Counted from the stretch's first letter, positions 1-14,800 are shown. The stretch: 64,000 nucleotides of DNA from Hippasteria phrygiana (GCA_037893225.1 JAZGUH010000552.1:620001-684000), one strand, 5' to 3'. The notes: generated by a model from the letters alone, not told the origin. Numbers and translations are program-made.

Positions 1-233
1 TAATTGAATGGTATATTGACCAAATCCAGTAATTTTGACACGTATGGGTAGCTTAGATCTAGCGCAACAATTTGAGACCATCGCCAGCTTCATAGCGTGA
101 GAACTCTTCGAGAAAATTCAAACCTCGCAACAATTTTTTCCCATGAACTCTGTGCGCGTTCTTCCGTTTACTGCATTGTGACTGCTTAACGTTTGCCACA
201 TTTTCAGATGAACGCCCCTCCTTTCCCTGTTCA

Positions 234-467
234 TAATTGAATGGGATATTGACCAAATCCAGTAATTTTTACACGTATGGGTAGCTTAGATCTAGCGCAA
301 CAGTTTGAGACCATCGCCAGCTTCACATCGTTAGAACTCTTCGAGAAAATTCAAACCTCGCAACAAATTTCTTCCCGTGAACTCTGTGTGCGTTCTCCCG
401 TTTACTGCATTGTGACTGCTTAACGTCTGCCAAATTTTCAGATGAACGCCCCTCCTTTCCCTGTTCA
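234..467. repeat. Representative full-length 234 bp monomer
   Basis: This is a typical unit of the array. The length of 234 is exactly 78 codons, so a reading frame could in principle pass from one monomer to the next, but each frame meets a stop within the unit. It contains one AGATCT site, as do most monomers in the left half, so a BglII digest should give a 234 bp ladder. Main variable sites are the TTGAATGG(T/G)AT start, the CACATCG / CACAGCG / CATAGCGTGAG segment, the CAACAAATTTCTTCCC / CAACAATTTTTTCCC segment and the GCCAAA / GCCACA / GCAAAA segment. Confidence 0.95.
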
Positions 468-3400
468 TAATTGAATGGTATATTGACCAAATCCAGTACT
501 TTTCACACGTATGGGTAGCTTAGATCTAGCGCAACAATTTGAGACCATCGCAAGCTTCACAGCGTTAGAACTCTTCGAGAAAATTCAAACCTCGCAACAA
601 ATTTCTTCCCGTGAACTCTGTGTGCGTTCTCCCGTTTACTGCATTGTGACTGCTTAACGTTTGCCAAATTTTCAGATGAACGCCCCTCCTTTCCCTGTTC
701 ATAATTTAATAGGATATTGAACAAATCCAGCAATTTTCACACGTATTGGTAGCTTAGATCTAGCGCAACCATTTGAGACCATCGGCAGCTTCACAGCGTT
801 AGAACTCTTTGAGAAAATTCAAACCTCGCAACAAATTTCTTCCCGTGAACTCTGTGTGCGTTCTTCCGTTTACTGCATTGTGACTGCTTAACGTTTGCCA
901 AATTTTCAGATGAACGCCCCTCCTTTCCCTGTTCATAATTGAATGGTATATTGACCAAATCCAGTAATTTTGACACGTATGGGTAGCTTAGATCTAGCGC
1001 AACAATTTGAGACCATCGCCAGCTTCATAGCGTGAGAACTCTTCGAGAAAATTCAAACCTCGCAACAATTTTTTCCCATGAACTCTGTGTGCGTTCTCCC
1101 GTTTACTGCATTGTGACTGCTTAACGTTTGCAAAATTTTCAGATGAACGCCCCTCCTTTCCCTGTTCATAATTGAATGGTATATTGACCAAATCCAGTAA
1201 TTTTTACACGTATGGGTAGCTTAGATCTAGCGCAACAGTTTGAGACCATCGCCAGCTTCACATCGTTAGAACTCTTCGAGAAAATTCAAACCTCGCAACA
1301 AATTTCTTCCCGTGAACTCTGTGTGCGTTCTCCCGTTTACTGCATTGTGACTGCTTAACGTTTGCCAAATTTTCAGATGAACGCCCCTCCTTTCCCTGTT
1401 CATAATTGAATGGTATATTGACCAAATCCAGTCATTTTTACACGTATGGGTAGCTTAGATCTAGCGCAACAGTTTGAGACCATCGCCAGCTTCACATCGT
1501 TAGAACTCTTCGAGAAAATTCAAACCTCGCAACAAATTTCTTCCCGTGAACTCTGTGTGCGTTCTCCCGTTTACTGCATTGTGACTGCTTAACGTTTGCC
1601 AAATTTTCAGATGAACGCCCCTCCTTTCCCTGTTCATAATTGAATGGTATATTGACCAAATCCAGTAATTTTTACACGTATGGGTAGCTTAGATCTAGCG
1701 CAACAATTTGAGACCATCGCAAGCTTCACAGCGTTAGAACTCTTCGAGAAAATTCAAACCTCGCAACAAATTTCTTCCCGTGAACTCTGTATGCGTTCTC
1801 CCGTTTACTGCATTGTGACTGCTTAACGTTTGCCAAATTTTCAGATGAACGCCCCTCCTTTCCCTGTTCATAATTTAATAGGATATTGAACAAATCCAGC
1901 AATTTTCACACGTATTGGTAGCTTAGATCTAGCGCAACCATTTGAGACCATCGGCAGCTTCACAGCGTTAGAACTCTTTGAGAAAATTCAAACCTCGCAA
2001 CAAATTTCTTCCCGTGAACTCTGTGTGCGTTCTTCCGTTTACTGCATTGTGACTGCTTAACGTTTGCCACATTTTCAGATGAACGCCCCTCCTTTCCCTG
2101 TTCATAATTGAATGGGATATTGACCAAATCCAGTAATTTTCACACGTATGGGTAGCTTAGATCTAGCGCAACAATTTCAGACCATCGCGAGCTTCACAGC
2201 GTTAGAACTCTTCGAGAAAATTCAAACCTCGCAACAAATTTCCTTTTGTGAACTCTGTGCGCGTTCTTCCGTTTACTGCATTGTGACTGCTTAACGTTTG
2301 CCAAATTTTCAGATGAACGCCCCTCCTTTCCCTGTTCATAATTGAATGGTATATTGACCAAATCCAGTAATTTTGACACGTATGGGTAGCTTAGATCTAG
2401 CGCAACAATTTGAGACCATCGCCAGCTTCATAGCGTGAGAACTCTTCGAGAAAATTCAAACCTCGCAACAATTTTTTCCCATGAACTCTGTGTGCGTTCT
2501 CCCGTTTACTGCATTGTGACTGCTTAACGTTTGCAAAATTTTCAGATGAACGCCCCTCCTTTCCCTGTTCATAATTGAATGGTATATTGACCAAATCCAG
2601 TAATTTTGACACGTATGGGTAGCTTAGATCTAGCGCAACAATTTGAGACCATCGCCAGCTTCATAGCGTGAGAACTCTTCGAGAAAATTCAAACCTCGCA
2701 ACAATTTTTTCCCATGAACTCTGTGTGCGTTCTCCCGTTTACTGCATTGTGACTGCTTAACGTTTGCAAAATTTTCAGATGAACGCCCCTCCTTTCCCTG
2801 TTCATAATTGAATGGTATATTGACCAAATCCAGTAATTTTTACACGTATGGGTAGCTTAGATCTAGCGCAACAGTTTGAGACCATCGCCAGCTTCACATC
2901 GTTAGAACTCTTCGAGAAAATTCAAACCTCGCAACAAATTTCTTCCCGTGAACTCTGTGTGCGTTCTCCCGTTTACTGCATTGTGATTGCTTAACGTTTG
3001 CCACATTTTCAGATGAACGCCCCTCCTTTCCCTGTTCATAATTGAATGGGATATTGACCAAATCCAGTAATTTTTACACGTATGGGTAGCTTAGATCTAG
3101 CGCAACAGTTTGAGACCATCGCCAGCTTTACAGCGTTAGAACTCTTCGAGAAACTTCAAACCTCGCAACAAATTTCTTTCCGTGAACTCTGTGTGCGTTC
3201 TCCCGTTTACTGCATTGTGACTGCTTAACGTTTGCCAAATTTTCAGATGAACGCCCCTCCTTTCCCTGTTCATAATTTAATGGGATATTGACCAAATCCA
3301 GTAATGTTTACACGGATGGGTAGCTTAGATATAGCGCAACAATTTCAGACCATCGCCAGCTTCACAGCGTTAGAACTCTTCGAGAAAATTCAAACCTCGC

Positions 3401-4084
3401 GACAAATTTCCTTCTGTGAACTCTGTGTGCGTTCTTCCGTTTACTGCATTGTGACTGCTTAACGTTTGCCAAATTTTCAGATGAACGCCCCTCCTTTCCC
3501 TGTTCATAATTGAATGGTATATTGACCAAATCCAGTATTTTGTACACGTGTGGGTAGCTTAGAACTAGCGCAACAATTTGAGACCATCGGCAGCTTCACA
3601 GCGTTAGAACTCTTCGAGAAAATTCAAACCTCGCAACAAATTTCTTCCTGTGAACTCTGTGTGCGTTCTTCCGTTTACTGCATTGTGATTGCTTAACGTT
3701 TGCCACATTTTCAGATGAACGCCCCTCCTTTCCCTGTTCATAATTGAATGGTATATTGACCAAATCCAGTAATTTTTACACGTATGGGTAGCTTAGATCT
3801 AGCGCAACAGTTTGAGACCATCGCCAGCTTCACATCGTTAGAACTCTTCGAGAAAATTCAAACCTCGCAACAAATTTCTTCCCGTGAACTCTGTGTGCGT
3901 TCTCCCGTTTACTGCATTGTGACTGCTTAACGTTTGCCAAATTTTCAGATGAACGCCCCTCCTTTCCCTGTTCATAATTGAATGGTATATTGACCAAATC
4001 CAGTAATTTTTACACGTATGGGTAGCTTAGATCTAGCGCAACAATTTGAGACCATCGCAAGCTTCACAGCGTTAGAACTCTTCG

Positions 4085-7000
4085 AGAAAATTCAAACCTC
4101 GCAACAAATTTCTTCCCGTGAACTCTGTATGCGTTCTCCCGTTTACTGCATTGTGACTGCTTAACGTTTGCCAAATTTTCAGATGAACGCCCCTCCTTTC
4201 CCTGTTCATAATTGAATGGTATATTGACCAAATCCAGTAATTTTTACACGTATGGGTAGCTTAGATCTAGCGCAACAATTTGAGACCATCGCCAGCTTCA
4301 CAGCGTTAGAACTCTTCGAGAAAATTCAAACCTCGCAACAAATTTCTTCCCATGAACTCTGTGTGCGTTCTCCCGTTTACTGCATTGTGACTGCTTAACG
4401 TTTGCCAAATTTTCAGATGAACGCCCCTCCTTTCCCTGTTCATAATTGAATGGGATATTGACCAAATCCAGTAATTTTCACACGTATGGGTAGCTTAGAT
4501 CTAGCGCAACAATTTCAGACCATCGCGAGCTTCACAGCGTTAGAACTCTTCGAGAAAATTCAAACCTCGCAACAAATTTCCGTTTGTGAAATCTGTGCGC
4601 GTTCTTCCGTTTACTGCATTGTGACTGCTTAACGTTTGCCACATTTTCAGATGAACGCCCCTCCTTTCCCTGTTCATAATTGAATGGGATATTGACCAAA
4701 TCCAGTAATTTTTACACGTATGGGTAGCTTAGATCTAGCGCAACAGTTTGAGACCATCGCCAGCTTCACATCGTTAGAACTCTTCGAGAAAATTCAAACC
4801 TCGCAACAAATTTCTTCCCGTGAACTCTGTGTGCGTTCTCCCGTTTACTGCATTGTGACTGCTTAACGTTTGCCAAATTTTCAGATGAACGCCCCTCCTT
4901 TCCCTGTTCATAATTGAATGGTATATTGACCAAATCCAGTAATTTTTACACGTATGGGTAGCTTAGATCTAGCGCAACAATTTGAGACCATCGCAAGCTT
5001 CACAGCGTTAGAACTCTGCGAGAAAATTCAAACCTCGGAACAAATTTCTTCCCGTGAACTCTGTATGCGTTCTCCCGTTTACTGCATTGTGACTGCTTAA
5101 CGTTTGCCAAATTTTCAGATGAACGCCCCTCCTTTCCCTGTTCATAATTTAATAGGATATTGAACAAATCCAGCAATTTTCACACGTATTGGTAGCTTAG
5201 ATCTAGCGCAACCATTTGAGACCATCGGCAGCTTCACAGCGTTAGAACTCTTTGAGAAAATTCAAACCTCGCAACAAATTTCTTCCCGTGAACTCTGTGT
5301 GCGTTCTTCCGTTTACTGCATTGTGACTGCTTAACGTTTGCCACATTTTCAGATGAACGCCCCTCCTTTCCCTGTTCATAATTGAATGGGATATTGACCA
5401 AATCCAGTAATTTTCACACGTATGGGTAGCTTAGATCTAGCGCAACAATTTCAGACCATCGCGAGCTTCACAGCGTTAGAACTCTTCGAGAAAATTCAAA
5501 CCTCGCAACAAATTTCCTTTTGTGAACTCTGTGCGCGTTCTTCCGTTTACTGCATTGTGACTGCTTAACGTTTGCCACATTTTCAGATGAACGCCCCTCC
5601 TTTCCCTGTTCATAATTGAATGGGATATTGACCAAATCCAGTAATTTTTACACGTATGGGTAGCTTAGATCTAGCGCAACAGTTTGAGACCATCGCCAGC
5701 TTCACAGCGTTAGAACTCTTCGAGAAAATTCAAACCTCGCAACAAATTTCTTTCCGTGAACTCTGTGTGCGTTCTCCCGTTTACTGCATTGTGACTGCTT
5801 AACGTTTGCCAAATTTTCAGATGAACGCCCCTCCTTTCCCTGTTCATAATTGAATGGTATATTGACCAAATCCAGTAATTTTGACACGTATGGGTAGCTT
5901 AGATCTAGCGCAACAATTTGAGACCATCGCCAGCTTCATAGCGTGAGAACTCTTCGAGAAAATTCAAACCTCGCAACAATTTTTTCCCATGAACTCTGTG
6001 TGCGTTCTCCCGTTTACTGCATTGTGACTGCTTAACGTTTGCAAAATTTTCAGATGAACGCCCCTCCTTTCCCTGTTCATAATTGAATGGTATATTGACC
6101 AAATCCAGTAATTTTTACACGTATGGGTAGCTTAGATCTAGCGCAACAGTTTGAGACCATCGCCAGCTTCACATCGTTAGAACTCTTCGAGAAAATTCAA
6201 ACCTCGCAACAAATTTCTTCCCGTGAACTCTGTGTGCGTTCTCCCGTTTACTGCATTGTGACTGCTTAACGTTTGCCAAATTTTCAGATGAACGCCCCTC
6301 CTTTCCCTGTTCATAATTGAATGGTATATTGACCAAATCCAGTAATTTTTACACGTATGGGTAGCTTAGATCTAGCGCAACAGTTTGCGACCATCGCCAG
6401 CTTCACATCGTTAGAACTCTTCGAGAAAATTCAAACCTCGCAACAAATTTCTTCCCGTGAACTCTGTGTGCATTCTCCCGTTTACTGCATTGTGACTGCT
6501 TAACGTTTGCCAAATTTTCAGATGAACGCCCCTCCTTTCCCTGTTCATAATTGAATGGTATATTGACCAAATCCAGTAATTTTTACACGTATGGGTAGCT
6601 TAGATCTAGCGCAACAGTTTGAGACCATCGCCAGCTTCACAGCGTTAGAACTCTTCGAGAAAATTCAAACCTCGCAACAAATTTCTTTCCGTGAACTCTG
6701 TGTGCGTTCTCCCGTTTACTGCATTGTGACTGCTTAACGTTTGCCAAATTTTCAGATGAACGCCCCTCCTTTCCCTGTTCATAATTGAATGGTATATTGA
6801 CCAAATCCAGTAATTTTGACACGTATGGGTAGCTTAGATCTAGCGCAACAATTTGAGACCATCGCCAGCTTCATAGCGTGAGAACTCTTCGAGAAAATTC
6901 AAACCTCGCAACAAATTTCTTCCCGTGAACTCTGTATGCGTTCTCCCGTTTACTGCATTGTGACTGCTTAACGTTTGCCAAATTTTCAGATGAACGCCCC

Positions 7001-9698
7001 TCCTTTCCCTGTTCATAATTGAATGGTATATTGACCAAATCCAGTAATTTTTACACGTATGGGTAGCTTAGATCTAGCGCAACAATTTGAGACCATCGCC
7101 AGCTTCACAGCGTTAGAACTCTTCGAGAAAATTCAAACCTCGCAACAAATTTCTTCCCATGAACTCTGTGTGCGTTCTCCCGTTTACTGCATTGTGACTG
7201 CTTAACGTTTGCCAAATTTTCAGATGAACGCCCCTCCTTTCCCTGTTCATAATTGAATGGGATATTGACCAAATCCAGTAATTTTCACACGTATGGGTAG
7301 CTTAGATCTAGCGCAACAATTTCAGACCATCGCGAGCTTCACAGCGTTAGAACTCTTCGAGAAAATTCAAACCTCGCAACAAATTTCCTTTTGTGAACTC
7401 TGTGCGCGTTCTTCCGTTTACTGCATTGTGACTGCTTAACGTTTGCCACATTTTCAGATGAACGCCCCTCCTTTCCCTGTTCATAATTGAATGGGATATT
7501 GACCAAATCCAGTAATTTTTACACGTATGGGTAGCTTAGATCTAGCGCAACAGTTTGAGACCATCGCCAGCTTCACATCGTTAGAACTCTTCGAGAAAAT
7601 TCAAACCTCGCAACAAATTTCTTCCCGTGAACTCTGTGTGCGTTCTCCCGTTTACTGCATTGTGACTGCTTAACGTTTGCCAAATTTTCAGATGAACGCC
7701 CCTCCTTTCCCTGTTCATAATTGAATGGTATATTGACCAAATCCAGTAATTTTTACACGTATGGGTAGCTTAGATCTAGCGCAACAATTTGAGACCATCG
7801 CAAGCTTCACAGCGTTAGAACTCTGCGAGAAAATTCAAACCTCGGAACACATTTCTTCCCGTGAACTCTGTATGCGTTCTCCCGTTTACTGCATTGTGAC
7901 TGCTTAACGTTTGCCAAATTTTCAGATGAACGCCCCTCCTTTCCCTGTTCATAATTTAATAGGATATTGAACAAATCCAGCAATTTTCACACGTATTGGT
8001 AGCTTAGATCTAGCGCAACCATTTGAGACCATCGGCAGCTTCACAGCGTTAGAACTCTTTGAGAAAATTCAAACCTCGCAACAAATTTCTTCCCGTGAAC
8101 TCTGTGTGCGTTCTTCCGTTTACTGCATTGTGACTGCTTAACGTTTGCCACATTTTCAGATGAACGCCCCTCCTTTCCCTGTTCATAATTGAATGGGATA
8201 TTGACCAAATCCAGTAATTTTCACACGTATGGGTAGCTTAGATCTAGCGCAACAATTTCAGACCATCGCGAGCTTCACAGCGTTAGAACTCTTCGAGAAA
8301 ATTCAAACCTCGCAACAAATTTCCTTTTGTGAACTCTGTGCGCGTTCTTCCGTTTACTGCATTGTGACTGCTTAACGTTTGCCACATTTTCAGATGAACG
8401 CCCCTCCTTTCCCTGTTCATAATTGAATGGGATATTGACCAAATCCAGTAATTTTTACACGTATGGGTAGCTTAGATCTAGCGCAACAGTTTGAGACCAT
8501 CGCCAGCTTCACAGCGTTAGAACTCTTCGAGAAAATTCAAACCTCGCAACAAATTTCTTTCCGTGAACTCTGTGTGCGTTCTCCCGTTTACTGCATTGTG
8601 ACTGCTTAACGTTTGCCAAATTTTCAGATGAACGCCCCTCCTTTCCCTGTTCATAATTGAATGGTATATTGACCAAATCCAGTAATTTTGACACGTATGG
8701 GTAGCTTAGATCTAGCGCAACAATTTGAGACCATCGCCAGCTTCATAGCGTGAGAACTCTTCGAGAAAATTCAAACCTCGCAACAATTTTTTCCCATGAA
8801 CTCTGTGTGCGTTCTCCCGTTTACTGCATTGTGACTGCTTAACGTTTGCAAAATTTTCAGATGAACGCCCCTCCTTTCCCTGTTCATAATTGAATGGTAT
8901 ATTGACCAAATCCAGTAATTTTTACACGTATGGGTAGCTTAGATCTAGCGCAACAGTTTGAGACCATCGCCAGCTTCACATCGTTAGAACTCTTCGAGAA
9001 AATTCAAACCTCGCAACAAATTTCTTCCCGTGAACTCTGTGTGCGTTCTCCCGTTTACTGCATTGTGACTGCTTAACGTTTGCCAAATTTTCAGATGAAC
9101 GCCCCTCCTTTCCCTGTTCATAATTGAATGGTATATTGACCAAATCCAGTAATTTTTACACGTATGGGTAGCTTAGATCTAGCGCAACAGTTTGCGACCA
9201 TCGCCAGCTTCACATCGTTAGAACTCTTCGAGAAAATTCAAACCTCGCAACAAATTTCTTCCCGTGAACTCTGTGTGCATTCTCCCGTTTACTGCATTGT
9301 GACTGCTTAACGTTTGCCAAATTTTCAGATGAACGCCCCTCCTTTCCCTGTTCATAATTGAATGGTATATTGACCAAATCCAGTAATTTTTACACGTATG
9401 GGTAGCTTAGATCTAGCGCAACAGTTTGAGACCATCGCCAGCTTCACAGCGTTAGAACTCTTCGAGAAAATTCAAACCTCGCAACAAATTTCTTTCCGTG
9501 AACTCTGTGTGCGTTCTCCCGTTTACTGCATTGTGACTGCTTAACGTTTGCCAAATTTTCAGATGAACGCCCCTCCTTTCCCTGTTCATAATTGAATGGT
9601 ATATTGACCAAATCCAGTAATTTTGACACGTATGGGTAGCTTAGATCTAGCGCAACAATTTGAGACCATCGCCAGCTTCATAGCGTGAGAACTCTTCG
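4085..9698. repeat. Higher-order repeat: two tandem copies of a 2807 bp 12-monomer unit
   Basis: Diagnostic variants recur at a constant offset of 2807 bp. The rare GAACTCTGCGAG plus CTCGGAACA monomer is at 5011 and 7818. The TGTATGCG plus GCAACAAAT combination is at 4101 and 6908. Several longer monomer runs between 5702 and 6822 reappear at 8509-9629. Order matches monomer by monomer, so copy one is about 4085-6891 and copy two about 6892-9698. Small differences exist, for example GGAACAAAT against GGAACACAT near 5040/7847. Edges are placed where flanking variants stop matching and are accurate to some tens of bases. Confidence 0.85.
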
Positions 9699-11693
9699 AG
9701 AAAATTCAAACCTCGCAACAATTTTTTCCCATGAACTCTGTGTGCGTTCTCCCGTTTACTGCATTGTGACTGCTTAACGTTTGCAAAATTTTCAGATGAA
9801 CGCCCCTCCTTTCCCTGTTCATAATTGAATGGTATATTGACCAAATCCAGTAATTTTTACACGTATGGGTAGCTTAGATCTAGCGCAACAGTTTGAGACC
9901 ATCGCCAGCTTCACATCGTTAGAACTCTTCGAGAAAATTCAAACCTCGCAACAAATTTCTTCCCGTGAACTCTGTGTGCGTTCTCCCGTTTACTGCATTG
10001 TGATTGCTTAACGTTTGCCACATTTTCAGATGAACGCCCCTCCTTTCCCTGTTCATAATTGAATGGTATATTGACCAAATCCAGTAATTTTTACACGTAT
10101 GGGTAGCTTAGATCTAGCGCAACAGTTTGAGACCATCGCCAGCTTCACATCGTTAGAACTCTTCGAGAAAATTCAAACCTCGCAACAAATTTCTTCCCGT
10201 GAACTCTGTGTGCGTTCTCCCGTTTACTGCATTGTGACTGCTTAACGTTTGCCAAATTTTCAGATGAACGCCCCTCCTTTCCCTGTTCATAATTGAATGG
10301 TATATTGACCAAATCCAGTAATTTTTACACGTATTGGTAGCTTAGATCTAGCGCAACCATTTGAGACCATCGGCAGCTTCACAGCGTTAGAACTCTGCGA
10401 GAAAATTCAAACCTCGCAACAAATTTCTTCCCGTGAACTCTGTGTGCGTTCTTCCGTTTACTGCATTGTGACTGCTTAACGTTTGCCACATTTTCAGATG
10501 AACGCCCCTCCTTTCCCTGTTCATAATTGAATGGGATATTGACCAAATCCAGTAATTTTCACACGTATGGGTAGCTTAGATCTAGCGCAACAATTTCAGA
10601 CCATCGCGAGCTTCACAGCGTTAGAACTATTCGAGAAAATTCAAACCTCGCAACAAATTTCCTTTTGTGAACTCTGTGCGCGTTCTTCCGTTTACTGCAT
10701 TGTGACTGCTTAACGTTTGCCACATTTTCAGATGAACGCCCCTCCTTTCCCTGTTCATAATTGAATGGGATATTGACCAAATCCAGTAATTTTTACACGT
10801 ATGGGTAGCTTAGATCTAGCGCAACAGTTTGAGACCATCGCCAGCTTCACAGCGTTAGAACTCTTCGAGAAAATTCAAACCTCGCAACAAATTTCTTTCC
10901 GTGAACTCTGTGTGCGTTCTCCCGTTTACTGCATTGTGACTGCTTAACGTTTGCCAAATTTTCAGATGAACGCCCCTCCTTTCCCTGTTCATAATTGAAT
11001 GGTATATTGACCAAATCCAGTAATTTTGACACGTATGGGTAGCTTAGATCTAGCGCAACAATTTGAGACCATCGCCAGCTTCACATCGTTAGAACTCTTC
11101 GAGAAAATTCAAACCTCGCAACAAATTTCTTCCCGTGAACTCTGTGTGCGTTCTCCCGTTTACTGCATTGTGACTGCTTAACGTTTGCCAAATTTTCAGA
11201 TGAACGCCCCTCCTTTCCCTGTTCATAATTGAATGGTATATTGACCAAATCCAGTAATTTTTACACGTATTGGTAGCTTAGATCTAGCGCAACAATTTGA
11301 GACCATCGCCAGCTTCATAGCGTGAGAACTCCTCGAGAAAATTCAAACCTCGCAAAAAATTTTTCCCCATGAACTCTGTGTGCCTTCTCCCGTTTACTGC
11401 ATTGTGACTGCTTAACGTTTGCCAAATTTTCAGATGAACGCCCCTCCTTTCCCTGTTCATAATTGAATGGTATATTGACCAAATCCAGTAATTTTTACAC
11501 GTATGGGTAGCTTAGATCTAGCGCAACAGTTTGAGACCATCGCCAGCTTCACATCGTTAGAACTCTTCGAGAAAATTCAAACCTCGCAACAAATTTCTTC
11601 CCGTGAACTCTGTGTGCGTTCTCCCGTTTACTGCATTGTGACTGCTTAACGTTTGCCAAATTTTCAGATGAACGCCCCTCCTTTCCCTGTTCA

Positions 11694-11896
11694 TAATTGA
11701 ATGGTATATTGACCAAATCCAGTAATTTTTACACGTATGGGTAGCTTAGATCTAGCGCAACAATTTGAGCTTTATAGCGTGAGAACTCTTCGAGAAAATT
11801 CAAACCTCGCAACAATTTTTTCCCATGAACTCTGTGTGCGTTCTTCCGTTTACTGCATTGTGACTGCTTAACGTTTGCCCCTCCTTTCCCTGTTCA
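11694..11896. repeat. Shortened 203 bp monomer
   Basis: Relative to a 233 bp unit it lacks 11 bp after CAATTTGAG (next bases CTTTATAGCG) and 19 bp between CGTTTGCC and CCTCCTTTCC. Both losses are flanked by short matches (AG and GCC), which fits slippage or end-joining deletions. It is probably the oldest or a side-branch copy, since it reads CTTTATAGCG where the other short monomers read CTTCATAGCG or CTTGATAGCG. Confidence 0.9.
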
Positions 11897-14800
11897 TAAT
11901 TGAATGGTATATTGACCAAATCCAGTAATTTTTACACGTATGGGTAGCTTAGATCTAGCGCAACAGTTTGAGACCATCGCCAGCTTCACATCGTTAGAAC
12001 TCTTCGAGAAAATTCAAACCTCGCAACAAATTTCTTCCTGTGAACTCTGTGTGCGTTCTTCCGTTTACTGCATTGTGATTGCTTAACGTTTGCCACATTT
12101 TCAGATGAACGCCCCTCCTTTCCCTGTTCATAATTGAATGGTATATTGACCAAATCCAGTAATTTTTACACGTATGGGTAGCTTAGATCTAGCGCAACAA
12201 TTTGAGACCATCGCCAGCTTTACAGCGTTAGAACTCTTCGAGAAAATTCAAACCTCGCAACAAATTTCTTCCCATGAACTCTGTGTGCGTTCTCCCGTTT
12301 ACTGCATTGTGACTGCTTAACGTTTGCCAAATTTTCAGATGAACGCCCCTCCTTTCCCTGTTCATAATTGAATGGTATATTGACCAAATCCAGTAATTTT
12401 TACACGTATGGGTAGCTTAGATCTAGCGCAACAATTTGAGACCATCGCCAGCTTTACAGCGTTAGAACTCTTCGAGAAAATTCAAACCTCGCAACAAATT
12501 TCTTCCCATGAACTCTGTGTGCGTTCTCCCGTTTACTGCATTGTGACTGCTTAACGTTTGCCAAATTTTCAGATGAACGCCCCTCCTTTCCCTGTTCATA
12601 ATTGAATGGTATATTGACCAAATCCAGTAATTTTGACACGTATGGGTAGCTTAGATCTAGCGCAACAATTTGAGACCATCGCCAGCTTCATAGCGTGAGA
12701 ACTCTTCGAGAAAATTCAAACCTCGCAACAATTTTTTCCCATGAACTCTGTGTGCGTTCTCCCGTTTACTGCATTGTGACTGCTTAACGTTTGCAAAATT
12801 TTCAGATGAACGCCCCTCCTTTCCCTGTTCATAATTGAATGGTATATTGACCAAATCCAGTCATTTTTACACGTATGGGTAGCTTAGATCTAGCGCAACA
12901 GTTTGAGACCATCGCCAGCTTCACATCGTTAGAACTCTTCGAGAAAATTCAAACCTCGCAACAATTTTTTCCCATGAACTCTGTGTGCGTTCTCCCGTTT
13001 ACTGCATTGTGACTGCTTAACGTTTGCAAAATTTTCAGATGAACGCCCCTCCTTTCCCTGTTCATAATTGAATGGTATATTGACCAAATCCAGTCATTTT
13101 TACACGTATGGGTAGCTTAGATCTAGCGCAACAGTTTGAGACCATCGCCAGCTTCACATCGTTAGAACTCTTCGAGAAAATTCAAACCTCGCAACAAATT
13201 TCTTCCCGTGAACTCTGTGTGCGTTCTCCCGTTTACTGCATTGTGACTGCTTAACGTTTGCCAAATTTTCAGATGAACGCCCCTCCTTTCCCTGTTCATA
13301 ATTGAATGGTATATTGACCAAATCCAGTAATTTTGACACGTATGGGTAGCTTAGATCTAGCGCAACAATTTGAGACCATCGCCAGCTTCACAGCGTTAGA
13401 ACTCTTCGAGAAAATTCAAACCTCGCAACAAATTTCTTCCTGTGAACTCTGTGTGCGTTCTTCCGTTTACTGCATTGTGACTGCTTAACGTTTGCCACAT
13501 TTTCAGATGAACGCCCCTCCTTTCCCTGTTCATAATTGAATGGTATATTGACCAAATCCAGTAATTTTTACACGTATGGGTAGCTTAGATCTAGCGCAAC
13601 AATGTGAGACCATCGCCAGCTTTACAGCGTTAGAACTCTTCGAGAAAATTCAAACCTCGCAACAAATTTCTTCCCATGAACTCTGTGTGCGTTCTCCCGT
13701 TTACTGCATTGTGACTGCTTAACGTTTGCCAAATTTTCAGATGAACGCCCCTCCTTTCCCTGTTCATAATTGAATGGTATATTGACCAAATCCAGTAATT
13801 TTGACACGTATGGGTAGCTTAGATCTAGCGCAACAATTTGAGACCATCGCCAGCTTCATAGCGTGAGAACTCTTCGAGAAAATTCAAACCTCGCAACAAT
13901 TTTTTCCCATGAACTCTGTGTGCGTTCTCCCGTTTACTGCATTGTGACTGCTTAACGTTTGCCAAATTTTCAGATGAACGCCCCTCCTTTCCCTGTTCAT
14001 AATTGAATGGTATATTGACCAAATCCAGTAATTTTGACACGTATGGGTAGCTTAGATCTAGCGCAACAATTTGAGACCATCGCCAGCTTCATAGCGTTAG
14101 AACTCTTCGAGAAAATTCAAACCTCGCAACAATTTTTTCCCATGAACTCTGTGTGCGTTCTCCCGTTTACTGCATTGTGACTGCTTAACGTTTGCAAAAT
14201 TTTCAGATGAACGCCCCTCCTTTCCCTGTTCATAATTGAATGGTATATTGACCAAATCCAGTAATTTTTACACGTATGGGTAGCTTAGATCTAGCGCAAC
14301 AGTTTGAGACCATCGCCAGCTTCACATCGTTAGAACTCTTCGAGAAAATTCAAACCTCGCAACAAATTTCTTCCCGTGAACTCTGTGTGCGTTCTCCCGT
14401 TTACTGCATTGTGATTGCTTAACGTTTGCCACATTTTCAGATGAACGCCCCTCCTTTCCCTGTTCATAATTGAATGGGATATTGACCAAATCCAGTAATT
14501 TTTACACGTATAGGTAGCTTAGATCTAGCGCAACAGTTTGAGACCATCGCCAGCTTCACATCGTTAGAACTCTTCGAGAAAATTCAAACCTCGCAACAAA
14601 TTTCTTCCCGTGAACTCTGTGTGCGTTCTCCCGTTTACTGCATTGTGACTGCTTAACGTTTGCCAAATTTTCAGATGAACGCCCCTCCTTTCCCTGTTCA
14701 TAATTGAATGGTATATTGACCAAATCCAGTAATTTTTACACGTATGGGTAGCTTAGATCTAGCGCAACAATTTGAGACCATCGCAAGCTTCACAGCGTTA

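Noticed and set aside
390..430. CENP-B-box-like match (CCCGTTTACTGCATT and equivalents in each monomer)
   Set aside because: The first half fits the reversed box, but the CGAA part reads CATT, so essential positions fail. I do not claim centromere protein binding from it.
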